Shown here one piece after another: positions 39,701 to 51,700 of a stretch of 64,000 nt of DNA. A model generated the notes under the pieces. That model saw only the letters and a list, made by a program, of their open reading frames with translations, did not search any database and was not told the origin of the DNA. The translations under genes and the position numbers were made by a program. Source of the stretch: Paramacrobiotus metropolitanus (Eukaryota > Tardigrada > Eutardigrada > Parachela > Macrobiotidae); assembly GCF_019649055.1 (NCBI RefSeq), contig NW_026570221.1:1922001-1986000 (forward strand). Reading direction: 5' to 3'. The stretch's first letter is position 1; every line of letters begins with the position of its first letter.

Positions 39701-42700
39701 ATTCCTTGAGATTACGACATCAGAAATCTATAAATGGCCTTATCGTGTGTGGAAATCACTCGATCCCGTCATTTATGGTTCATTTACATATCAGCCCTAC
39801 AATCAGGCCAATGCCAGTAGACCACCGATGATTATCAAAAAGCGCGTAAAATTCAGCGATGATTTGCTGCATATTCGCCTTTTTGATAAAAATAAGCCAG
39901 TTAAATCAAAGCCAATCAAAAATATCAAACCTACAAAAGGCATATTACCGCTTAAGAAGCTGTATCAAACCCCAAAGCCAGATCAACTTCCGCAAACTCA
40001 GCCAGTTACATACAGTCAGGTTCTCGAAACATTCGTACATCAGCCACAGGAGACAATAGTGTATAAGCCCATGGCGGATTATCCCGCTTTCCACTATTGT
40101 CCCTTTCAGCCAGAAAAATCTCCAGAGCAGTTTCCTGAATCATCCTCAACTCAACAGCCAGTTAATATTAAGCCAGATATTACGGAAAAAAGTCAGAACA
40201 AATCAGAACAAATCCCGTTAGGCACTGTGAATTTGAAAGAAATGTTGGAAGAATGGAAGAAGCCATACAAACTACGTTTACAGTACTTTCACGATAATTC
40301 TTCAGTAAAAAAGCCAGAAATTCTACCACAACCGGCAGTTGCTCCACAACAACCGGTCGAAGTAGAATTACAGCACAAGCCAGTCCAAATCAACTTAATT
40401 GATGAGCCAATTATCGCTACATGTGACCAGCCATGCTTACAGCCAGAAATTATCGCGCAAAAGGAAAGATCGCATAGATCGCATAGTAGTTTGTGCGATA
40501 CAGCCAGTAATACAGAGCCAGAACTACACAGTACGGAAGTGCTTAACAGCACTGATCAGCCACAACCAGATACAACCTCCAGTATTCAGCCAGAAAATCC
40601 AATGCTTAATATCGTCGTCGACGATGTTGAACAGCCAGAAACATTCAGAAGCAGAGCCATCAAAGTCTTTGCTTGTGATAATTTCACTTTACAGCCAGGT
40701 CTAAATTGGGTATCAGTTAAAACACGTGCAGATAAACCAACAACTATCGGTGATCTCTATATGTTTTCACCGAATCCGGCATTATACTCCTCAGGCAAAC
40801 TAATCCCAGTTGCGGGATTAGTACAACCACAGGCAGAAATAATGGATTTTTTCGTAATCAACTCCTCCAGGCAACGCCGTGTGCTGAAGCGAGGCACATG
40901 GGTGGGTGTTTTGGAAGATTACGAAGAAATGGAAACAATCAGTGTAGGCAGTGTAAAACTCAGTGAACGTACGCCAGAAGAACAAGCAGAAATTCGTGAA
41001 CAAATTAGCCAGATGAATATGAATCCAGACCTAACGCCAGAAGAAAAGAAACAGTTCACCGACTTATGCGAGGAATTTGCGGATATTTTCCCAACTTCTA
41101 AGCAGTTGTATGGTGTAAAGCCAGAAACAGCCTCACATATCATTGAGACCGGTGATGCAAAGCCAGTTAAAAGCCAACCCCACAGAACTTCATGGAGAGG
41201 CAGACAAATAATCGCAGAACACATTAAGGACATGGAGAAAAAAGGCATTATCAGACCCAGTAAAAGCAACTGGTCCTTCCCAGTTGTTTTAGCCATTAAG
41301 AAAAACCCTGACGGCAGTATTGGTACCAGGTTTTGCGTCAACTATATCAAGTTGAACAACCTGACCAAGAAAAATAATTATCCTTTACCAAACGCAGACG
41401 AACTGTTGGACGCTGTATCAGAAAACAAATTCTACTTCACGTTTGACTGTTCGTCTGGGTTTTGGCAGATCCCCATGCATCCCGATTCAGTTGAAAAAAC
41501 GGCATTTATAACTCAGGATGGTTTGTACGAGTTCGTGCGAATGCCTTTCGGCGTTTGCAACGGACCCGCTACTTTCCAAGCAGCCATGGATAAAACCTTA
41601 GCCAGAGTACGTCATTTAGGTATTTTCGCATACCTAGACGACATTATTGTCGCAGCCAAAACATTCGCAGAGGCACTGATGAAAGTCAGACTACTCTTTG
41701 AGTGTCTCCGGGAAACTGGATTCACTTTGAAGCCATCAAAATGTCATATTGCAAAGCCAGAACTCCACTTTTTGGGTCACATTGTGAGTGACAAAGGCAT
41801 AACTACTGATCCAGCCAAAATCACAGCCATTCAAAACTATCCTCAGCCCACAAATGAGAAAGAGATGCGCTCTTTTCTCGGGCTAGCCAATTACTACAGG
41901 AAGTTTGTTAAGGGATACGCTTCCCTTACACAAAACCTGTACAGTCTTTTGTCGAAAGACAAGGACGTAGCCAGAGACTGGAAGCCAGAACATACAGCAG
42001 AGTTTGAGACGATTAAAAAGGCACTCACAACCACTCCAGTTTTAGCCAGATTTGATCCAGCCAAACAGGCAGTTATCGAATGTGATGCATCCACGATAGG
42101 CATTGGAGCAGTCCTTCAACAGGATGGACATCCTGTTGCATACGCCAGTCGCTTACTTACAGATGCAGAGACCAGGTACGCCATTACCGAACTTGAATGT
42201 TTGGCAGTGGTGTACGCGATCTCAAAATTCAGGCATTTCATCGAATTCAGTGAATTTACAGTCAGAACAGATCACCAGGCATTAGCAAACCTCATTCGTT
42301 CAGCCAGTAACCGACAAGGCATGAATCCACGCCTGACTCGTTGGGCATTGCAGTTAGGCAGTCACCACATTAACATCGAATATAAGCTAGGGCGTTTTTG
42401 CCATAACGCAGATGCACTCAGTCGACATCCTGTTGATCCTGCAGTACCAGAGGAAGAGTGGGATGACCACTTCAGCACTCCTTTTGTACGCATGGTCTCA
42501 GTCAGTGATACCAGTGACTTTCAGGAAACCACTTCTGTCGGGATAGTACGTGTTACAAACCCCCAGAACGCCACTGATAGGAGGCAGAAAAACACGAGTA
42601 ACACTGGTATGAATAATACTAGTGCTACTGAAATAGGCAGCGAAACAGACATTGAAATCAGTACAACTACAGTATCAGAAGCCAGTCAAACCCAAAATAC

Positions 42701-45700
42701 TCAGCCCAACAAAATCGCACAGCCAGTAGCTGATGAGGACGAAGAAGGAAACTTCAACTTCCTCCGCAGCGAACAATTAAATGATCCAGCTCTAGAGAAA
42801 ATCATTCTCTATCTGGAAGATAAGCCAGAAAGCCAAGACCTTCAGACCAACTATCGCCTTTTCGAACTTCATCATGGTGTCTTATACCGTCGCCGTGAGA
42901 AAGACGATCGTCTTAACCGGCGATTCGTAGTTCCCAGGCACTGGAGAGTGGACATCATGCGCGCTTTGCATGATTCTCCAGCAGGCGGTCATTTAGGCAC
43001 TCAAAAAACTAGCCATGTAATATCAGCCAGATACTATTGGGACAATATGACCAGTGATATCCATCAGTACATAAAACAGTGTCAGAAGTGCCAGTTTCGA
43101 AAAGTTCCGCGTAAAGCATTGCCAGGAAAACTTCAGCAGGTACAAACCGGAGAGCCATTCTTCCGCATTCAGGTGGATCTTAAAGGTCCACTGAAAGTCA
43201 GTAAAAAAGGCAACAACACCATTGCAGTTGCAATTGATCAGCTCACTAAGTTTGTAATCGCCAAAGCCATACCCGACCAAAAGGCAGAATCAGTAGCAGA
43301 TTTTCTGCTGCATGACGTGATACTGCCGTATGGCGCACCTTTTATCATCAACACCGATAGAGGCAGTCATTTTCTGAATGATCTCATCAGCGCTATTACC
43401 AAACAGCTGAAAATAAAACACCATTTTGGTACGGCATACCACCCCCAAGGCAGAGGACTTGTCGAAAGACAGATGCAGTGGATAGGCGACGGTCTATCCA
43501 TGCTTGTAGGCAGAGCTAACGAAAAACGGTGGGATGAATTTCTTCCGTTTATTGTAGCGGCATACAACCGTACAGTTCAGAAAACCATCAGGCATTCACC
43601 ATTCTACATGTTGTATGCCAGGGAACAGTCACTTCCAGGTGACACCATCACTCAGACCAACCTCCCAGACGATTATGACAGCATTGACGATTATTTGGAG
43701 AAATTCAAATATCGTTTGAATGCTGCTCATGATGCAGCCAGAGCATACATCGACGAAGACTTTCTGCGAAAGGCAGAAACCTATAATCAGCACAAAAGCA
43801 AGCCAGATTTTACGATAGGCAGTCTAGTAAATCTCAGGCAGCAACAAAAGAAAGGCGAAAGTAAGGACCTTCGTTTTAAATACGATGGCCCTTTCGAAGT
43901 CGTAAAATTCCCATCAGAAAACGAAGTTGCCATTATTCGCAGAGACTATCCGTATGACTCAGACGTCGTCGCGATCGATCGTTTGAAATCATACACGCCA
44001 GAAGACCCTGATTTCAGTAAGCCAATCAAAACCAGAATAATCCTCAGCGATATCGATAACGCGAAAATATTAGGCAAAACAAAACGGGATAAAAATACGC
44101 AGCCAATCTCACCAGCTAAGCCATCAACTGGACTGTTAAAAGTCAAGTTGAAAGTACCTCAGAAAAAATCAGATGAAATTATCAGTCCAACCAGTACAGC
44201 TGCAGATACTTCTGCAGATCAGCCAGTCAGTGATACTAGTACTGATTCGGGAATTAACGCCCAAACCAGTACAAGTCCAGAAGCCACATCAACCGGTGGA
44301 GACTCGTCTCCACAACCGCCAGTTAAAATCAGAAAAAACTCAAAACGACAAGCCAAACCAAAATCAGCCAGTTCTGATACATCAGAGTCGTCATCCAGTG
44401 ACTCTGATGGATCATGGACAATTACAGCCAACAGCAAAGGCAAAGTGAAAATCAAACGGCATCGTCAGACGCCGAATGATTTATTAAGCCAGCCACTCGA
44501 TTCTGAAACTGACGCAGAGGACGCAGACCTAGTTGAAAAACTAACTCGTCCAAAGCGCCGAAAGCCACGTTTCCCACCAGCTAGTTAAAATACGAAAAGA
44601 TCGCATGACAGCAGGCAATATACTCTTTAAGCCAGTTAAAAATGTACAGATCGCATGGCAGCAAATAACATCAGACCGCATGGAAGCAGTATTTAAATCA
44701 GTGCAAAAACGAAAAAACTGCAGGCATATCATATGGCAGTAAAACGAGATTAAGGATCGTGACCGCACCCGCGTCATGACAGTAAAAAGATCGTATGGTA
44801 GCAGTAATATCAATTTATTAGCCAGTGAAAAAAGATCGCAGGTAGCAATCTGCAAATTAGCATGTCAGCCAGTAAAACAAATCAGCCCAATTATCAGAAA
44901 TTAAAACAGCCAGTTAAATTCATTTTACATGCATTTTGAAAAATACTTGCATGTAAATTAGCCAGTTGTACACAATGTAACGGACAGCACTCCATACTCA
45001 GTCAGTTAAAACAGACAGACCCCCATAATTAGGCAGTTAAAAAAGGCATTTTATTACAAAATTACTAACCGCATGCAATACCACCTTATAGCAGGCATAC
45101 CATCATTAGTAATTCATCTCAAACATCATTCTCCATTTTACAGTAATGGATCCTAACCGAGGCGGCAGTCGTCGCCGCGGTTATCCCAGAAAACAGGCAG
45201 ATCCACAAAATACTAGCCAGTCACAACAAGAGCCAGATTCTTCTGAAACGTCAGAGGAAGAACACGTCATGATTATCGGCGAAGTGGAAAGGCCAGCAAC
45301 AAGCCATTCCACTTATTCAGAATCAGAACAACTCGCTAATGTAGGACTTCAGCCAGTTCCAAAAGTTGAGTCAGCAGAACCATTGTCTATTTCTACACAA
45401 GGAAGTACGATGATGGCTGGCTTAACACAGGCAGATTTCACCCGTTTAATGCAGGAAAATCAGCAGTTGCAACAACAACTGTTGCAGATGCAAGGCAGTC
45501 AACCACCAGAACAACAGGCAGATGAACCAGACAGTAGTTCATCGCCCAGGCCAGTCAAAACTGAACAACACCTTGAGCCAGAAAACACAGGAAATGCCAG
45601 TTCAACACTACAGCCAGTGTCTAATATTCCTCTTACAGCACCTCAGTTATATCAGGCATATCTATCCAGCTCAAAGCCAGAATTTACTCCACGAGCTCCG

Positions 45701-48700
45701 ACATCGGATTTTCATCCGATTAACAGACCAAAGCCAGTGAAAACGGAACAGACACCGTTTGTCAGACAGCCAGATCTATCACGAGTTGTACGAGCCAGAG
45801 TTCCTAATGCAGATCAACTCAGAGCCAGTTCAAGCAGAGCCAATACTGGTCCCAGCAGAAACACCAGATCTCAGGACAGGCAGCACGACAGAATTTCCAC
45901 CATTTCAGAACCACACAGCACAGGCGTAGTCCCGCCACCACCGGGATTTTCACCGCCTTTGCCAGCCAGTATGACTCAGCACATTTCAAACAGTGTACAT
46001 CAGTACAGGTTCCGTAATCCAAGGAGCACAGAGCCAGATCTACCTTGCAGGCGAGGATATAGTTGGGTTACAGCCACAAAATCAGGCGACCCAGCTAGAG
46101 CAACAGGCAGAGCAGTACCTACAGGCCGACCTCCAGCTCCAGTACGACAGCCAGTCCCACCATTTCCAGGTTTTGCAACCCTGGATATGACTAGGCAGAG
46201 AGCACCTATTTATTCACCGCCAACACTACAGCGGCGCTCAGACGAAGATTCACCAGAGTATACACAGCCACAACTATTGGGATATAAAACTCCCGAGGCA
46301 TCTCCCATAAAGCCAGTACAAACATGTGTACCAGGTCAGCCAGGCAGATCTAGCGAATCAAAACGACCCAGATCAGATGAAGACAGACGAGTCAGAATCA
46401 CCGCATTAATCCCGAAAATTTTGGAAGCCATCAGATACGCCAAGGAAACTCAGAAGACACGCCCAACACTATCCGTGCTCGAGGGTATTTACCGCACTCG
46501 ACTCGGTGGTTTACAGGCTAGTCTTGCTGAATTCAGAGAAGCAGTCGACTTAGCAGTTAATACAGGCAGAATTGTACGCACCTTCAGCAGTGGAAATAAT
46601 CAGTGGAATACAGAGGCAACTTACACAACTCCGCAAGTCAGACGCAACCAGCATCAGGACAACCCACTTATTTTACCGCGAAAGTTTCGGTACGCAGTAG
46701 AGGCAGCGATAAACGAGATTCATGACCCAAATGGATCAACAAATCTGGAGATCATCCAGTACATACAGGCAGTTTTCCCACAGCCAGATATGACTCCAGC
46801 GGAAGCTATCAGAACTATACAGGCAGCACTACGTGAATTGGTCCAGCGACGGGTAGTTGAAGAATTACCCAACCCTGGCGCCGTTCAACCGCCATTTCAC
46901 CGCTATGCACTGACAAGCACTCATGCACAGAGAGTCAGCGCATTAACAGGAGAGCCAATTGAAGACATACCGGCAGTCCCACATCAGAATCCCATGCCAC
47001 ATCCCAATGACATTTTACGTGTTATTGGTCAGTTACAGGCACAACTACGACGACCTACACCAGATGCAATTTGGCAGTCCTTGTTTGAGGAACGGCCAGA
47101 TTACACTGTTGTGGCAGTCTCATACGTATTAAGGCAGATGACAATTTCACGCCATATCATACGCCAGTTTCACGGTACAAATCAGCCAGTTTACATTACG
47201 CCAGCTAACACAGAGTCACGCTTATCAGAACTACGGCAGAATAATCCAGATCCCTGGAGAGCGCTCATTACGCGAGCTATCCATGAGATCGCGGATCCCA
47301 GCGGTACAACAGTCAGTGAGGCAGTACTCTATATCAGAGCAATTTTGCCAGATATGCCATCTATGCCAGCACCACAAACGACAATGTACGAAAGGCAGCT
47401 CATGGACGATGAGGATTTCGTCTATGACATTGACGTTCATCGCGGAGTGTGTTTCCGACTGACACACCCACTCTCATCACCACCACAGGCATCTCAACCT
47501 CCAGCAAAACGGAAGTAGATCTAACAGTCTACTTCCCAGCCAAAACAACAATCAGATCAACGAATAACACAATAAGATCGCATGGTAGTCTCACAACTAC
47601 TATGTAATCATAGCCATTTTCATTTCTAATTATGACAGATCGCATGGTAGATGCAAATCTACTTTGTGATTATAGCCAGTCCTATTTCACAGTCTAGATC
47701 GCATGGTAGCTCTAAATCTACTATGTGATTTTAGCCAGTTAAAATCCTTATACAGTTACAACCGCAGATCGCATGGTAGGCGTTACAATCTACTTTGCGA
47801 TTTTTGCCAGTTAAACCATTACAGAATTACCAGATCGCATGGTAATTAAGGCAGATAAACGGTAATTTAAAAGATCGCATGGTAATTAAGGCAGATAAAA
47901 ACAACAAACTGGATCATACAGATCGCATGATAGTAATATCATGTAAACTCAGTTTGTAGGCAGTGTAATATTATTCCTTTTCAGAAAAATTTCAGTTACT
48001 ACAGCCAGTATAAAACTAACTAAATTAGTCATTAATTTAGTTCATTGTAAGCCAAATCTACGTAGTGGAAACACCACTGCGATATACGCTTGAATTAAGG
48101 CATTTCCACTTTCAGAATGGCGTTCGCCAGACTCTACGATAAAGACTGTAAGGCATGCCACTACAACACAGAGAGACGTCCTTGTATGGATCATCTCTTC
48201 ATGGATACGCCAGATCTACCCAGCCAGGTCGAAGCTCTTGTCACGGAAGTCGTAAATGGCAGCCGCGATGCTTACGACCGTGTACGCCAGTCCAAATATT
48301 GGCCCCATGTTGAAGCCAATTACAGCTTTCATCGGAAAGTTTTCAGCGCAGTTAGCCAGCACATCAAATTCACCGGCGGATGGCGAGATGCACCAGTGCC
48401 GCCCGAGCCGAAAATTCCTGACGCTCAATCCACCACTCCTTTGGGCGTTGCAGGATGTAGCCAGCCAACCCCCAGCCCAACAATGATGCATCGCGCACCA
48501 CGGGACTCACATCCTCAGCCGCGCTATGCAGATGCAGCCAAAAAGCCAGCAATTCCACAGTCAGACCGACAGCAGAGTGGCGCACGAGGCAGTTACAACC
48601 CTCGTAGTGGCCCTGTTTTTGATCAGCCAACACCCACATCTTCGGTAGGTTGTAATAGCGGCAGAACAAGTGTAATGTCAGATTTGACGATCAGTTGAAC

Positions 48701-51700
48701 TTTCCACAGGGAAAAGGCAGAAAACCGAAGATCGAGAAGCCAAAAATTATCCCACGCCCACAATCAGAAGAAGTGCAGGTCAACAAAATCATGAAGCACT
48801 TCAACCTATTTGGTCAGCCCAAGGCATATCAGTACAAAAGAGCCATTCGAACAGTCGTTACTGAATTTAACGACTTTGCCAGTGAAATCGATCTTTATGG
48901 GCAGTTGGAACAACGCGATTACAGTGTGGAAGGTCCTCATGGAGAGGAATTGGAGTATCAGTACGCAAACGGCAGGCAAAACAACCTGAAAACCTTCCTC
49001 GACTTGGATGAATTGGATAAGCCAATTTCAACCGTCGATTATGAGGCACTCTCACAACTGCAGTACCACGGAAAAATCCATTGGGAGGATTATCTCTTCC
49101 AGTGGGTCAGCGCTGAATCCAACCCAGCGTTATTCCTGGTCGCATGTAAGGCAGCCATCCATTGTTTCCAGACACTCCAGTACGCCAAGACTCTTGAGGA
49201 AGTTCGTTGGAACATCCCGAAATCACGCCAGTACAACTGCAGATTGTTTGCACGTATGTTGGCAGCCCTACTTGGTCATTACAACAGCCATTCCTACTTG
49301 TATGACCGTAAATCGGAAGGACGCCTTCAGAACAACTGCAAAGCTATCGGAAGACCACACTTGCCAGAACAACAGAAGGAGATTTACGAACGAGCCTTAG
49401 CCAGACCTCCTCCTAAAGAAAAGCCAAAAATCCTCACCTACGTCCAGGATCCCGTCGATATGGTTACTGACCATATCGATCGCCTGAATACCCGTAGTGA
49501 GAAGAAGCGCAAGGCAGCTGAACTAACCTCCAGTCAGAACTCCAATGAACGCAGCGTTGCAGCATCACCAACTACGCCAGCACAACCAGCACTCAAGAAG
49601 CCAACAGGCGAAAATGAATCAGCCCCATCAGAGGAGATGAAAACTCCACAGCAGGCAGACCTCAGTGATGCTTTGAACGCATTGAAAGGAGCATCCTTGA
49701 ACGACGACAAGGATGTGGATACTGAAATGCCAGACAAAAACACGGAGAAATTGGAGAAACAGCCAGAACAACCAGCTGATGAATCAGCTAAACCAGCAGA
49801 TAACGCACTTGACGGCAGAACTATCGAATTACATGCCAATCAGGATGTGGATGACATTCCTGGTGCAAATTGAGGGGTTTGCGTCGGAATACGCCATGTT
49901 CTAAGCCAGATCTACATCAGCCACACCTACTTATCATTCTTACACTCCATGAACAGATACGGTTCATGTGAGTTTGGATTTTGGAATAACTCCTTGGGCA
50001 GATACGGTCCTTGTGAGTTTGTAGTTGGAATAACCCGTTGGATCGGACGGATTGTAACCCGCCAGCGGAATTCCGGTATTTTTTTTTGTTTTTCTCTAAC
50101 AGACCAAATTCCTGTTTTTGTGATAACATTAAATTGCATCTCGATGGATTTTTATTTTGGTAATTTTAATAATAAGGCAATAAGCCAAATTTTTATCGCC
50201 CTTAAGGCCATGTTGTATTTTTGTGTTCTTATTGTAAGGCACAGGAAAGGCATTCAATTCTCATAAACTAACCATACAAAATCATTTGTGTAAGGCAATC
50301 GTACTTCAATCAGTCCTATCGTTTAACCAGTCTTTACCGTTTCGCCATGGTAAATTCAGAGCCAAAAACTACTCCTAAACAGGCAAACCAGAGGCAAGAT
50401 ACGCGCTCAATACTCAAGTGGTTGGTGAACGGTCGAGAAGTGGTTGAGCTTGAGAATCAACGTGAACTCGGTAACACTGGTTTGCGAGTTGCGAGTGTTG
50501 CGAGGAAACGTGAGCGACTTCTGGTGTCAGACAGTCCTACAGGCAGTGTGTTGATTTCGTTATGGCACAAACTGCACTGAGCAGCGCTATGGCGGAATAG
50601 CATACAATCAACTTTCAGACCTACTCAGGACACCACGGGGAAGCAACATCGGTATCTCGTACTCTTGCGTTTCTCGTATTACCAGTGCAATGCCGGGAGA
50701 TCTGCGGGCCTCGCGAGACCTCGGCACCCCACCCAGTGGCATGAGGGAGACTCCGTCAGGATAGTCAGGCTATGGACGCCTTCGTACTATCGGGAGTGTA
50801 CGCGTGAGCCAGCACTATATCGTCAGGCAGTACTATCGTTTAGAGCCATTTTCACTGTTATACGGCATTGCGAGCCATAGCACGGCAGCGTATGTGCTTG
50901 TACGAGTTTACTCGTGCAGTGCACTACGTACAACTCGTACATCAGCCACTCTCACTTCAGGCATAGTACTTTGCAGGTAGCCAGCACAGACTTCACAGTC
51001 TGCACAGTCATTACGATATTCGGTGATTTCCATGCTTGGCATTCCCACCGGTGTCATAGGATTTTATGTTGATGTTGTGATTTATATTTTTATGAGCCAT
51101 AAATATTGATATTTACGTTCCCAGTGCGTTTCCCGTATTTCCGGTAGAGTCGTAGGCTCTAGGCCCCTTACGTCGTGTACGGCCTAGATCGCAGCTAGTA
51201 CAGGTATTTCTCCAGTTTCTTTTCAGTTAATTTTTTGTTTTGAATTCTGAGAAAAAAGGAGAAGTACCAAGCAGTATCAGATTAGAGTATACAGAGTAGT
51301 AAAGTCTTGATAATACACATAAAATATTTCACCCGACACTGCCATTTCCCAGATCAGAAGCCGACAACACGCACGATCCATACATCATTTACAATGTTTA
51401 TTGATTATCTCATACTTTAATTGAGACACCCTTCATTTAAAAGGAGGCAAAAAACCTGATTTGTTCGAATAACACTTGAATAATTTATCAAGATCAGAAT
51501 AATTTCTGGCAGATATGCCGTAAGCGGTGTGATAGGCGTGCAGCGGTCATAGTCAAACGAATGGCACACGCACTGTGACGCTCACACTTGTCGGGAGTAC
51601 AGAATCTTCCATCGCACCGATTTAAATTACTGGAAGATGATCTACGAACTGCGCCGGGTATTTAATCATTTAGCACAATTGTGTGTAATCACGTAGACAC

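Larger units (their letters stand above)
34302..51193 (+). mobile_element. 16.9 kb Ty3/gypsy LTR retrotransposon with three extra ORFs
   Basis: The element is complete. It has matching 452 bp LTRs (TG...CA), a 4 bp target duplication (GCTA), a tRNA-iMet primer site, a 1.1 kb leader, gag, a -1 frameshift signal, pol (protease, reverse transcriptase, RNase H, integrase), and then ORF3, ORF4 and ORF5 with long untranslated gaps. Pol order with integrase last marks the Ty3/gypsy (Metaviridae) group. None of the extra ORFs has a signal peptide or membrane helix, so it is not an envelope-bearing type. The single LTR difference indicates a very recent insertion. It lies antisense in intron 1 of gene D, 83 bases before exon 2. 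At 16.9 kb it is about three times the usual size for the group. Confidence 0.93.

Noticed and set aside
47575-47960. A CRISPR-like repeat array
   Set aside because: The repeats are short, unevenly spaced, imperfect, hairpin-forming with conserved loops and inside a eukaryotic retroelement; spacers are not unique sequences.
45146-49873. An envelope gene in the retrotransposon
   Set aside because: No signal peptide, membrane helix, furin-like site or Cys-rich ectodomain in ORF3, ORF4 or ORF5.
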